A DNA stretch of 64,000 nt from Psococerastis gibbosa (lineage: Eukaryota > Arthropoda > Insecta > Psocodea > Psocidae), in the NCBI GenBank assembly GCA_963971405.1, contig OZ020490.1:31893464-31957463 (forward strand), read 5' to 3'. The position numbers and the translations under genes were made by a program. The notes under the pieces were generated by a model, which had not been told where the DNA came from, searched no databases, and was given only the letters and a program-made list of their open reading frames with translations. Shown here in pieces: positions 58,501 to 64,000 of this stretch. How positions within the stretch are numbered: the first letter of the stretch is position 1; each line of letters opens with the position of its first letter.

Positions 58501-58662
58501 TTTGAACAGGCTCTGTTCCGGCGGATGTATGTAGTATAAGGAAGTTTTAATATTGTAATTATTCATCAATTACGTTTGAATAGCAATTTTTACTTTAGAA
58601 TGGCATTATAAAATATAATATACTAAAAATTATAGGCTACCTGCTTACTTACCTGTGCCCAT
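31571..58662 (-). CDS. dsf: Dissatisfaction-type nuclear receptor (NR2E family), complete, nine coding exons
   Basis: Exons in coding order: 58662-58653, 47692-47612, 45611-45450, 41634-41333, 40679-40575, 37324-37241, 34305-34068, 33337-33253 and 31736-31571. All are GT-AG and phases close to 1233 nt, 410 aa. The DNA-binding domain covers residues 12-78, with zinc ligands C12, C15, C29, C32 and C48, C58, C68, C71; the P-box is CDGCSG, then [23 protein letters not shown] and [15 protein letters not shown] follow. A Pro/His/Ser-rich hinge (about 97-175) is much shorter than the Drosophila one. The ligand-binding domain (about 175-410) has [20 protein letters not shown] and [19 protein letters not shown] and ends [19 protein letters not shown] and GDLKGRCP in the DBD identify dissatisfaction rather than tailless. 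In flies it is a neural transcriptional repressor for sexual behaviour. The first exon carries only MGT plus one base. Intron 1 is 11 kb. Confidence 0.95.
31795..32060 (-). repeat. Repeat family B, copy 4, split by a hAT-type MITE
   Basis: 'ccataccaagttgaatccaa' (left) and 'gagcctgttccaaactgcgg' with 'gggacatgataatg'-like sequence (right) are parts of family B as in 38650-38760. A MITE lies between them. It sits in dsf intron 8. Confidence 0.6.
31837..32002. mobile_element. hAT-type MITE (166 bp) in dsf intron 8
   Basis: Ends CAAGGCCGTAGC and GCTACGGCCTTG are inverted. Flanks aacagaaa (31829-31836) and aacagaag (32003-32010) form an 8-bp duplication with one mismatch. It contains G9 and G10 runs and is non-coding. 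Confidence 0.7.
32405..32524 (+). rRNA. 5S ribosomal RNA gene (120 nt)
   Basis: From GTCAACGACCATACCATGTT to GTGTCGTTGGCTT this is a full-length 5S rRNA. The terminal stem pairs (GTCAACGAC with GTCGTTGGC, one G-U). The internal pol III control region (GAAGTTAAGCAAC, GGATGGGTGACCGCTTGGG) is intact, as is the conserved CTCGTCCGATCACCGAAG. It resembles insect 5S. No second copy is in the window, so it is either a dispersed single gene or part of a larger cluster broken up. It lies in dsf intron 8, antisense to that gene. Nothing in the sequence suggests a pseudogene, but 5S-derived retrocopies exist. Confidence 0.93.
32526..32533 (+). terminator. Pol III terminator of the 5S gene
   Basis: A run of eight T directly after the 3' end of the 5S RNA, the standard RNA polymerase III stop. 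Confidence 0.8.
32534..33252. other. dsf intron 8, remainder
   Basis: G- and C-runs at 32682 and 33208; no gene or dated element. A short frame directly after the 5S RNA is not supported. Confidence 0.35.
33910..34004. mobile_element. GGACGGAT element P, copy 1 (dsf intron 7)
   Basis: Inverted ends 'ggacggatacag' and 'aggatccgtcc' enclose a G10 run and AT-rich sequence (about 95 bp). Longer relatives lie at 40005-40175 and 58267-58402. Its right end is about 60 bp from a dsf splice donor. Confidence 0.6.
34945..35702 (+). mobile_element. T-family element, full copy (758 bp) in dsf intron 6
   Basis: Left 'gctttccaatttat' and right 'ataaattggaaagc' form about 15-bp inverted repeats, with an outer 'agaaccggtccgag' on the left. 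The interior has 'gaccaacacattaccacaca', 'agcaaactatcaaggggcaa' and a CAGA tract. It has no transposase frame, so it is non-autonomous. Confidence 0.75.
35703..36288. other. dsf intron 6; AT-rich, nothing recognised
   Basis: A TAATAATA-rich stretch at 35755-35830 and C-runs. No coding or repeat assignment. Confidence 0.35.
36289..36500 (+). mobile_element. Short retroposon with LINE-type 3' tail
   Basis: 'cctcgtagcagtacaaacaa', a C/T-rich stretch, 'gttaagttatggttaacatg', 'gcaataaagtcgttattc' and a (ATTC)n tail. The same order occurs at 50860-51020 and 53275-53540. It is probably a truncated end of one LINE family. Confidence 0.6.
36541..37192. mobile_element. TTAA-flanked TIR element (652 bp), dsf intron 6
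   Basis: Ends GGCCAAACCGGAG and CTCCGGCTTGGCC are inverted (12 of 13), each flanked by TTAA (36537-36540, 37193-37196). TTAA targeting is a habit of piggyBac-type transposons. It is non-coding. It ends 44 bp past the donor of dsf exon 6; part of it (36965-37150) recurs inverted at 49190-49400. Confidence 0.7.
37430..37594 (+). mobile_element. tRNA-Glu-derived SINE, copy 5
   Basis: 'catgtagagtagtggtacag', 'ctttcacccgaaag' and 'ggttcgagtcc', then the body through 'aactccgctaggtt', where it meets element N. Confidence 0.8.
37595..38287. mobile_element. TIR element N, copy 2, split by a truncated LINE insertion
   Basis: Homologous to 23330-23710 on both sides of 37633-37910. That 278-bp insert ends in the LINE tail 'aataaagtcg' plus (ATTC)n and is bounded by tcaatgtt on both sides (37625-37632, 37911-37918), an 8-bp target duplication. 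The right end 'attgacaagtgga' is intact; the left end is lost at the SINE. Confidence 0.75.
38650..38990 (-). repeat. Repeat family B, copy 5 (near full length)
   Basis: 'agcatgtttcaaactgcggc', 'tgtgcacagcgttggcaggg', 'gtggttcggaatccactata', 'aggtccaccctgttag', 'gcttaaagcagaaatgctga'. It defines both ends of the family. Confidence 0.7.
38991..39929. other. dsf intron 5, central part
   Basis: It includes a repeat shared with 25300 and 31090 (39130-39210, 'cctcactaagtaac', 'gagttacgacacgtctcc') and AT-rich sequence with a (TAAA)n run near 39865. No exon. Confidence 0.4.
39930..40310 (+). repeat. Repeat family B, copy 6, split by element P
   Basis: B-type sequence before 40000 ('gactccttcacctcaggg') resumes at 40185 ('gggagaaggggagttgactg'). 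Between them lies element P (about 40002-40178; 'gacggatacagg' and 'ctggatccgtc' ends, three C/G runs). It is in dsf intron 5. Confidence 0.65.
41700..42340. other. dsf intron 3, 5' side; inverted-repeat element
   Basis: 'aaggctgagtgttcaaaatg' with 'ttttgtaaacaaggaa' (41871-41910) pairs inverted with 'cattttgaacactcaggctt' preceded by 'ttcttgtttacaaaa' (42225-42258). 'ttaattaattgctcgttcca' and 'tggaacgagcaataaatta' also pair. This is a TIR or foldback element of about 390 bp. Confidence 0.6.
42345..42505 (-). mobile_element. tRNA-Glu-derived SINE, copy 6
   Basis: Minus strand: 'gtagtggtacgg', 'ctttcacccgaaagg' and B-box 'ggtttgagtcc', with the body to 'aactccgct'. It lies in dsf intron 3. 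Confidence 0.8.
42652..42870 (-). mobile_element. LINE ORF2 C-terminal fragment
   Basis: [20 protein letters not shown], then [19 protein letters not shown] and [15 protein letters not shown]: a near-perfectly preserved end of a non-LTR polyprotein. Confidence 0.8.
42890..43330 (+). mobile_element. LINE ORF2 C-terminal fragment, opposite strand
   Basis: [20 protein letters not shown]...[20 protein letters not shown]...RRPGRPRLR, then a stop and [22 protein letters not shown]. Same family type as the neighbour but inserted in the opposite direction. Confidence 0.8.
43655..43890. mobile_element. Retroposon family F, copy 2
   Basis: Shares 'ttgaaggactttttatggac', 'aggtcccttgtccaa', 'gacttaaccaagtac' with the copy at 45002. 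Confidence 0.65.
43891..44989. other. dsf intron 3, central part; nothing recognised
   Basis: AT-rich sequence with C/G runs near 44540-44620 and 44700-44730. No gene or dated repeat. Confidence 0.35.
45002..45249. mobile_element. Retroposon family F, copy 3 with 12-bp target duplication
   Basis: A 248-bp copy flanked on both sides by ctaagaagactg (44990-45001, 45250-45261). This duplication and that of copy 1 define the family's ends and support target-primed insertion. Confidence 0.8.
46002..46706. mobile_element. hAT-type MITE 1 (705 bp), dsf intron 2
   Basis: Ends CAGTGGCGTGGCCA and TGGCTACGCCACTG are inverted. Flanks accagtga (45994-46001) and cccagtga (46707-46714) are an 8-bp duplication with one mismatch. 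The interior holds three rough tandem units with 'cccccgggccccc'-like blocks. No transposase. Confidence 0.8.
46970..47199. mobile_element. hAT-type MITE 2 (230 bp), dsf intron 2
   Basis: Ends CAGGGCCGGATTAACCC and GGGTTAATCCGGCACTG; flanks cttttctg and cttccctg match at six of eight positions. CAGGGCCGGATTAA is a recurrent hAT terminus in animals. Confidence 0.75.
47278..47468. mobile_element. hAT-type MITE 3 (191 bp) with perfect target duplication, dsf intron 2
   Basis: Ends CAGGAGCGGATCTA and TAGATCCGCGCCTG; flanks tttggaat at 47270-47277 and 47469-47476 are identical, the 8-bp duplication of hAT transposition. Confidence 0.88.
47735..48115 (-). repeat. LINE tail (minus) next to repeat family B, copy 7
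   Basis: (ATGA)n followed by 'cgactttattgca' at 47735-47775 is the inverse of the common LINE 3' tail. From 47795 family B follows in reverse ('tgtgcacagcgttggcaggg', 'aggtccaccctgtcag'). It lies in dsf intron 1, near exon 2. Confidence 0.65.
48475..48725 (-). mobile_element. T-family element, right end only, with expanded CTGT tract
   Basis: 'ctttccaatttata' then 'cacgttttgacgtctcagga' match the inverted right end of the T family. The internal CAGA tract has grown to a (CTGT)n microsatellite at about 48608-48672. Confidence 0.65.
49190..49400 (-). repeat. Partial inverted copy of the 36541-37192 element
   Basis: 'gacccggtcaaaactctgta', 'cataagccaactatcgggga' and 'gcagcatagcagaacggata' are reverse complements of 36965-37120. 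Ends are not preserved. Confidence 0.6.
49401..50855. other. dsf intron 1 part; nothing recognised
   Basis: G-runs at about 49829, 50020 and 50727, a (GAAA)n bit near 50322, and no supported gene. A 78-codon frame (49909-50145) is unsupported. Confidence 0.35.
50860..51020 (+). mobile_element. Short retroposon with LINE-type tail
   Basis: 'atactgctattacctatggt', 'gactttatagtcttattgtt' and 'gcaataaagacgttattcat' with (ATTC)n; a 3' portion of the 36289 type. Confidence 0.6.
51913..52142. mobile_element. Retroposon family F, copy 4
   Basis: 'cttgaaggacatttttatga', 'tggtcccttgttcaa', 'aagcatgacttaaccaagta'. More divergent than copies 1-3. Confidence 0.6.
52293..52338. repeat. Perfect 20-bp hairpin, 6-nt loop
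   Basis: TTGGGCGGCTATTACACTGA (52293-52312), loop caatcc, then the exact reverse complement (52319-52338). It is GC-rich against an AT-rich background and lies in dsf intron 1. It could be the core of a young foldback or a structured RNA; nothing decides between them. Confidence 0.8.
52339..53270. other. dsf intron 1 part; nothing recognised
   Basis: Unassigned AT-rich sequence; short open frames lack support. Confidence 0.35.
53275..53545 (+). mobile_element. Short retroposon, tail missing
   Basis: 'cctcgtagcagtaaaaacat', C/T stretch, 'aagttatggttaccatgaaa', 'gactttatagtcttattgtt', as at 36289, ending before the tail. A local palindrome 'aactttatatataaagtt' is at about 53397-53414. Confidence 0.55.
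53871..57289 (+). mobile_element. Near-complete LINE (endonuclease plus reverse transcriptase), one frame break
   Basis: The frame 53871-55697 encodes an apurinic-type endonuclease ([29 protein letters not shown]) and the start of reverse transcriptase ([23 protein letters not shown]). The second frame continues with [26 protein letters not shown] and the catalytic FADD, and ends in the C-terminal region at 56901. The frames part at a run of ATT triplets (55674-55695), where codons for a YYYYYY run replace conserved residues. The break looks like microsatellite expansion with slippage. The 3' UTR has TTGATTT repeats and ends 'gcaataaagtcgttattc' plus (ATTC)n. No ORF1 is visible upstream, so the copy is probably 5'-truncated. 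It is CR1/Jockey-like by motif, antisense in dsf intron 1, and looks young. Confidence 0.9.
57315..57449. mobile_element. Palindromic MITE downstream of the LINE
   Basis: A 135-bp foldback nearly identical to 3580 and 5226 (GGCGGGGTTTCCACATACGT ends). Flanks are TAA left and TTA right. Confidence 0.85.
57450..58240. other. dsf intron 1, 5' part; nothing recognised
   Basis: An (AAT)n microsatellite at about 57541-57562; otherwise unassigned. No exon with receptor similarity. Confidence 0.35.
58245..58530 (+). repeat. Repeat family B, copy 8, with element P remnant
   Basis: 'gtcacacgattaattcgg' at 58252 is followed by element P sequence to 58402 (C18 run, 'tggatccgtcc'), then B resumes ('actcgacacgcactga', 'gtgcacactactaagttt'). 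This is the same nesting as at 39930 but at a different B position. Confidence 0.6.
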
Positions 58663-59319
58663 AGCCGTTTGGAGTAGCTAAGTAGAACTGTATTCGCGGC
58701 ACTTACTCAAAAGCATTCCGCGAATATCGAAAGCACTTCTCACTCACAGTAATGATTTATGAGAAAATTAAGTCCAGAATTAGCACTTCAGTAAATTAGC
58801 TCCAAGCCATTTCTTGCTACATAGAGTTTGCCTGAAAAATGAAAAAAATAACATTATTCAGGCAATATGCGTATTATATACCGGCATTCACAGCAACTGT
58901 TGCCGATTCACGATAAAATTCGTGTACTGCAATACATCGATTGTGGGCTGAGGCAGGTTTTGGTGTCATAGAAGCTTGTCTCCTCGCCTTACGCAAACAT
59001 ACATGCCTATAAAAACTTTCTTCTTCTTCTTACATCGATTGTATGCTCGTTGTGTATTACAGGTATATAATTTGATTGCTGTCTCTTATTTTGTAATTGC
59101 AGTAATAACTTAATTCTTTTTAAGATTTGGGACTAATTTTTGTTGTTATCCAGTTCAGGTGCAGCTCTTTTTGGTCTGTCAATTCTAAAGTCATCGGCAA
59201 AGCTTATGATTTTGGATTAGATGTTTTGGAGGGCAATTGGTACGATAATTGAGGGAACTACTAAACCGCTGCCTTGAAAAATGTCATGATCCGGTTTGTG
59301 AGCTACCGTAACTTTATAT
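58663..59319. promoter_or_regulatory. Region upstream of the dsf start codon
   Basis: It must include the dsf 5' UTR and perhaps an untranslated exon and promoter. 'agtaagtgccgcgaatac' near 58700 on the minus strand is unremarkable. No core promoter element can be placed with confidence. Confidence 0.3.
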
Positions 59320-59515
59320 TGTAGTATTATATGGTATATATAACACTGGCATTAAATTAACTTTGGATGAAGAGGTAACCTCCTCGTTATAACCGAAATT
59401 AGAGGATATGGAAAAAACTGGGATTGGCGGGATTCGAACCCACGATCTACGCCTAACCGGGGCGTCGTCTTAACCGCTGGACAACAAGCCCCTACAAGTC
59501 CAGTAACTTTATTAC
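59320..59515 (-). mobile_element. Second tRNA-like SINE
   Basis: The minus strand begins with a tRNA-like head: GGGGCTTGTTGTCCAGCGGT, then GTGGGTTCGAATCCCGCC (B-box intact). A body 'cagttttttccatatcctct' follows, then an end 'aaagttaatttaatg'. A truncated copy interrupts the SINE at 19525, and a body scrap ('gaaattagaggatttac') lies at 45305. Confidence 0.7.
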
Positions 59516-60204
59516 AAGAAACAGAAAGTCAAGGCTTTATTCAATATATTGAATAGATTGTACACTGACATTAAACTAACTTTGATTTATGAGGTTATTG
59601 TATGTCATTTACAGTATACATATACAAACTGATATGAAGAACTTTCTAAACTGTCTATGAGACGCTATAGTAAAAAAAGTCTACAAGTACTAGTATATCA
59701 TGGGACAGCACTTTTTTACCGATTTCATTTCGGGCAATTACAGTCAATTAGGGAATGGCTTGAGGAAGAGATTTAAGAAACACGAAGAAGATCTAGGAAG
59801 ATCTACGAAGCAATATCGGAACCGGATTGAATTAAATCCTACTAGTTAATACAGCGATCTTACACCTTCTCTTACACCTTTCAGCTTTGTATTTTATTTT
59901 TTTTCAGCTAAATATTTAATAGCATATTGTAAAACGTTAATTATTTATTTTGGGTTAATGGTACGAGTGGGCCAAATGGCCTAAAATTCACCCATGTAAA
60001 AAGTAAAGACAATCCCAACAAAAACACTTCGTGTAAAAACAGGCCAAGTTCCTAACACCAGTAACACCGAAAAAGTTGAGCCATTGAAAGTAATGAGATC
60101 TTAAATTTGGCCAAGCATGAGACAGGGATGAGGGCCAAGTTCATAGGTTACAGGATTTTTCAAAATATATGGCTGCGTTTTAGATAACTTGGCCTGGCAA
60201 ATGA
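59516..60204. other. Intergenic; nothing recognised
   Basis: Some sequence ('gtacactgacattaaactaa', 59559) is a second end of the SINE just described. No gene. Confidence 0.35.
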
Positions 60205-60400
60205 AATAGGACATGTAGAGAAGTGGTACAGACTCTGACTTTACCCCAAAAGGTTGTTGGTTCGAGTTCCACACTGGCCACTAAAGCAAGTGGTCCCGGG
60301 CTTTCTTAGTTGATTGTAAGAGAGGGCTTTATAGCCCTAACTCCGCTAGGTTGGCTTAGTAATTGAACAAGAAAAGTCTTTATTTACTTTTTGCTGTTAA
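60205..60400 (+). mobile_element. tRNA-Glu-derived SINE, copy 7
   Basis: 'catgtagagaagtggtacag', 'actctgactttaccccaaaa', B-box 'ggttcgagttcc', body 'gagagggctttatagcccta' and 'aactccgctaggttggctta', with an A/T-rich tail. Confidence 0.8.
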
Positions 60401-61010
60401 TTTCTAAGACATGGATTTCCCTATTACTTTTGATGTTTTACTATTTATTATAGCCTACTACTTAGTATAATGTCGTGAATTCGTAACATTCATCCTAAAT
60501 TAATGAAAGAAAGCATAATTTATTCAATTATTTTATTTATTACAATTCGCATATTTCTCTTGAAGATGCATACGTATTGTATTATTACCTTTGACTGTGA
60601 GGTAGGGGGCTCACTTCAGTTTTTCATTTTGCTAACGTGCTAAAAAAGAACAAATCCTATCTTTTTTTTTTAAACATGTATTGATTGCATGGCTGTGGCA
60701 ATTGAAAGAAATCTGCCCGAGATCCCTGTCTGTATTCCGATGTTGTCGAAGGAATAGGTTTTGTTGGAAGTGCTTTGGTTCAACTGCAAGTCCTACATCC
60801 CAGAAGGGGGTGGGTGGTGCTGCAATTGGGGGTGTCTCCTGCTGACGCACGCTGCAGTCAATATTTTATTTGGGGCACGTGAGAAACCGATGACGAATAC
60901 GTTACTATAAATTATATATACCGTACTGGTCATGGGGGTTGCAAATGCCTAGCAAATACAAGATCCGCTGCGCCCTATGTGGCAGGAGGCGGAAACCACA
61001 ATTGTCGCAC
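60401..61010. other. Intergenic; nothing recognised
   Basis: AT-rich, then GC-rich from 60780, ending in a C-run of at least 17 at 61011. A 72-codon minus frame (60632-60850) has no recognisable similarity. Confidence 0.35.
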
Positions 61011-61029
61011 CCCCCCCCCCCCCCCCCCA

Positions 61030-61490
61030 GGTAACGAAAGTGAGCTAGACTACGATAATAGTAATGTAACGAAAGTAAGCTAGACTGCAGTAATATTAAC
61101 GAAAGTGGGTAACGAAAGCGAGCTAGACTACGAAAATCGCAACGAATTTGAGTATCCGCTGACGAAAAACTTTCGAATACGGGACGAAATGCCTAACGAA
61201 ACTAAAATTTGATTTCGTAATTATCAATGAAATCTAAATGAAAGTGGTTAGGGAATATTAGGGTATCATCGGGTTTGGTCGGAAAACTTTTAGGCATTGT
61301 CATTTGTGCAACGAAGTTGGGTTTTCGTTAGCGGGCTACGAAACTGCACTTTCGTAAGGTTAACGAAAATAACACGAGCAAATATAGTTTACGAAAGTGC
61401 TTACGAAAACGCATGTCGTTAATTCAACGAATCGCATTTCGTAGCTCAGTTTTAACGAAGTCTTTTCGTTCCAGCTACAAAAACTTTTTT
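61030..61490. repeat. 470-bp array of dispersed ACGAA/TTCGT motifs
   Basis: By eye, about 21 ACGAA or TTCGT pentamers occur, mostly as taACGAAa, on both strands, where about one is expected by chance. The first 120 bases also carry a longer repeat, 'taacgaaagtgagctagact', in three versions. The end 'cttttttagagtg' could be a transposon terminus. Dense short subterminal motifs are typical of transposase-binding regions, which is the likely explanation (inference). Confidence 0.65.
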
Positions 61491-61872
61491 AGAGTGCAAA
61501 TTCTCCGGCAGGCACAGTGTTGAGGCAGCAGATTATATTTTCAAGTCCCTTCAAGTTCAAGTCAACACAACTTCGTGTGCTGTTCACGGATTCAGAACCT
61601 GCTTTAACAACCAGCTCATTAAAAATTGTCACTGCAGTAACACTGTGACATTTTCAAATTGCTTGTAAAAACACAATATCTTGGTTATATTAAGGTCGTT
61701 GCAAGAAATAATAGGCTTTTATGGGCCTATCATAGCAACTCTTATGCATAATCTGCTTACTAGTAATTACAGTAACATTGTGGTATTTGTTGTAAAAGTC
61801 TATTTGTCATATTGATGGTGTTATGGTCCAATATGACGTATTGAAAATAGTGGTTTTATGTGCTTTAGTCGC
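61491..61872. other. Intergenic; nothing recognised
   Basis: AT-rich; 'aataggcttttatgggcctat' at about 61710 is a small palindrome. No gene. Confidence 0.35.
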
Positions 61873-62062
61873 AGACTTTATTGAGCACCTATTCCATATT
61901 AAATTTTGTGTGCATGATTTCATTCAGACTTAAGATAGGCCAAGTCTCTGCACACTTAAGCCTAAATTTGAATGAAATCACGCTATATTATCAGTGCAAT
62001 AATTCATGATTTCCGGCACACAAATTTAATATGATATAGGTGCTCTTTAAAGTCTAAGGCCA
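61873..62062. mobile_element. MITE with about 42-bp inverted ends
   Basis: 'agactttattgagcacctat', then 'atattaaattttgtgtgc' on the left; 'gcacacaaatttaatat', then 'ataggtgctctttaaagtct' on the right. The right half alone is present at the ends of the FFKR-array blocks (about 900-1013, 2305-2410). Confidence 0.7.
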
Positions 62063-62114
62063 GGGCAATTAAACAACACAATTTTTAAGAAGTTATTTTG
62101 CATTTGAAAAGTAA

Positions 62115-62962
62115 GAACCGGTTTACTCGAGCATGCTTTCCAATTTATCAAAATTAGTAGATAGAGAAAATGAGTAATTTCTTGGTAAATAATTTTCCTA
62201 TGGTTAAATTTCCGATATCTCGGGGGGGGGGGGGCTGGGGGGGCTGTCCACCTGACGTCACTCGTCACTGGTGGTGAGGTAAATTCTAGATAGATCAGAC
62301 CAACACATTACCACACAGCAATACTGGCAGGGCACGCAATGCATTTGAGCGTGAATTTTCTATCACTTTTTCAAAAAAACATTTTTTTGTACAAAACCAA
62401 ATACTTTTTTGGGAAAGCAACCTGTCCGGTTTCGTTACTCAATTTAACACCTAAAACATACCTGAAGGTAGAAATCATCGACAGAAAGGTGTCGTAGAAA
62501 AATTATTTTTTAGTCATTTTTCATTCAAATTTAGTCATTTTTATTTTTTTACCCCCAGAAGCAAACTATCAAGGGGCAAGTGACCCCCGCATTTTATCAA
62601 CATTAACAACAACTACATCATATGTGAATTTAATAGAAATCGTTGGAGCCGTTTATGGGAAATATTTTTTTTTTTTTGACGTTTTTTTGAAGTTTTTTGA
62701 AAATAAAAACCCCCCAAATTGAGTTAGCCCAAAATAAAAAAAATAGTCCCGAGGTATGATTTTTTTCCACATACATGCCGAATTTAATCAAAATTGACCG
62801 AGTAGTTTGCCCGGAAATCGACGAACAGACAGACAGACATTTCGTAAAAACCACTTTTTTGGGTTCCTGGGACCTTAAAACGTGTAAATCCGTTGAAATC
62901 TCGGAATCGAAAATTTTGACCGTCACAAAGCTTCCCTTATACTACGTATAAATTGGAAAGCA
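62115..62962 (+). mobile_element. T-family element, longest copy (848 bp)
   Basis: Both ends are present ('gctttccaatttat', 'ataaattggaaagc'), with the same interior as 34945-35702 plus 'tttcgtaaaaaccacttttt' and 'ggttcctgggacct'. The (CAGA) tract is short. No open frame of transposase length. Confidence 0.75.
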
Positions 62963-64000
62963 ATAACCAATAATACAATAATGTAACGTTGTTCATTATA
63001 TTAAATTATATTTATATTATATAGATTGAAATAGCACGAAGAATACATATTGTATACTGGATTATCTGACCTTTTTGGATAGCCTGAAGTAAAATCTAAT
63101 GTACAGAGTGATGAAGACACCTACAAAACTCAAAATAAACCATTGAGTAAATCGAATGTGGACTTGACGATATACGTAAGAAATACGCAAATAATCGAAT
63201 ATTAGGCCTTAATTTGGTTGAACAATGATATTATTGTGGGTTAATGTTATTCAACAAACTTTATACTATCGCATATGTGAATTTTCATCCTTATAAAGTG
63301 CATAAAATAGAAATAAGAAGCAACATATTGTCCATTTTTACCGTGTTAATTGACTAAATCCACACTGTAGCCGAAGTCGTAGGCCTAAATTGGAGGAATT
63401 GTTGAGAATTTGTTTACATTAGTAAACAGCATGCGAAACTGCAAATTTAAAAAACATTTAGACCCAAGTGAAGCTGGTAGGTTTTTCATAATTATAAAAA
63501 ATGGGAATTTTTTCAGGATTTTTTGATGAAATTTTGAGTTACACACAAATTTAAAGGGGGAGGGGGGGTTTGGAAAAAATCTCATTTATGCTCCTTTGAA
63601 ACCCCCATTCATACTGCCCTTAACAACATGTTAATCATACACGTGCGTTAAAATTTGTAGGCTGTGGAATGTTTTATCTCTGTGCGTGCACCGCCCCGCA
63701 TGTCAGGCCTTTACACACCCCCCTTGTGTACCTTGGTGAGGCGAAACTAAACGTCGGGTAGCAAAACAGGTTACATATTCATATTTGGAAAGAGGAAAGA
63801 AAGTGTAAAAGAGTAAGGGTAAATTAAAACTTTCGATTGAATTTTAAGACCCCAGAAACTGTGCCCAAAATCGGCCATTTTTAGCCATTTAACGCACTTT
63901 TTTCACTTTTGTGCACGATTTTGCGGGGAAATTGTATTGACCGACACCGAGGTAAATTTCCAAAAATGTTTTTGTTAAAAATCAATGGCCATAGAATGGG
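62963..64000. other. Intergenic to window end; nothing recognised
   Basis: AT-rich sequence with a G-run at about 63556-63570. Open frames up to 66 codons are unsupported. Confidence 0.35.

Noticed and set aside
59430-59505. Possible tRNA gene on the minus strand
   Set aside because: Acceptor ends do not pair well and it continues into a repeated SINE body.
1-64000. LTR retrotransposons, endogenous viruses, Polintons, CRISPR arrays, bacterial operons
   Set aside because: No long direct terminal repeats, gag, capsid, integrase or envelope motifs, no regular spacer arrays and no operon layout were seen.

Overview
This is about 64 kb of AT-rich arthropod nuclear DNA, most likely from a pancrustacean (insect or crustacean) with a repeat-laden genome. 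The evidence is multi-exon genes with GT-AG introns, a 120-nt 5S rRNA close in sequence to insect 5S, and a clear dissatisfaction-type nuclear receptor. Interspersed DNA transposons, SINEs and LINE fragments fill most of the rest. I found no prokaryotic gene organisation, no CRISPR array, and no retrovirus-, LTR- or Polinton-like element.

Layout, left to right. (1) 1-4050: a small tandem array of a secreted repeat-peptide precursor. It holds the 3' tail of one copy (3-53) and a second two-exon copy (2731-3372) with a signal peptide and repeated segments ending in FFKR or WPKR. Duplicated downstream blocks separate the copies. (2) 5410-6868, minus: the first two coding exons of an ARL13-type ciliary GTPase. 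(3) 7366-16139, plus: a complete six-exon CHORDC1/morgana co-chaperone, diverging from the ARL13 gene across a 497-bp shared upstream region. (4) 17708-21239, plus: a four-part (three small N-terminal segments plus finger array, in three exons) 511-aa C2H2 protein with nine zinc fingers. (5) 21240-31570: about 10 kb of transposon remains with no host gene I can support. (6) 31571-58662, minus: a complete nine-coding-exon orthologue of dissatisfaction (NR2E family), 410 aa in 27 kb; its introns hold a 5S rRNA gene, a near-complete LINE and many MITEs. (7) 58663-64000: more repeats, including a 470-bp stretch dense in the motif ACGAA/TTCGT.

The host genes have no evident joint pathway; their neighbourhood looks like ordinary animal gene order, except for the divergent ARL13/CHORDC1 pair. 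All exon joins were built by eye from splice sites, reading phase and family similarity. The phases sum exactly for CHORDC1 (340 aa), the zinc-finger gene (511 aa) and dsf (410 aa).

The mobile-DNA side is unusually legible. There is a set of palindromic 135-145 bp MITEs with TTA/TAA target duplications that share one core but differ in their arms; two copies of a MITE-inside-MITE composite at unrelated sites; several hAT-type MITEs with 8-bp target duplications; a tRNA-Glu-derived SINE family; a second tRNA-like SINE; a 250-bp retroposon with 11-12 bp target duplications; and a roughly 800-bp element with short inverted ends. The best candidate for something undescribed on the host side is the FFKR peptide precursor.
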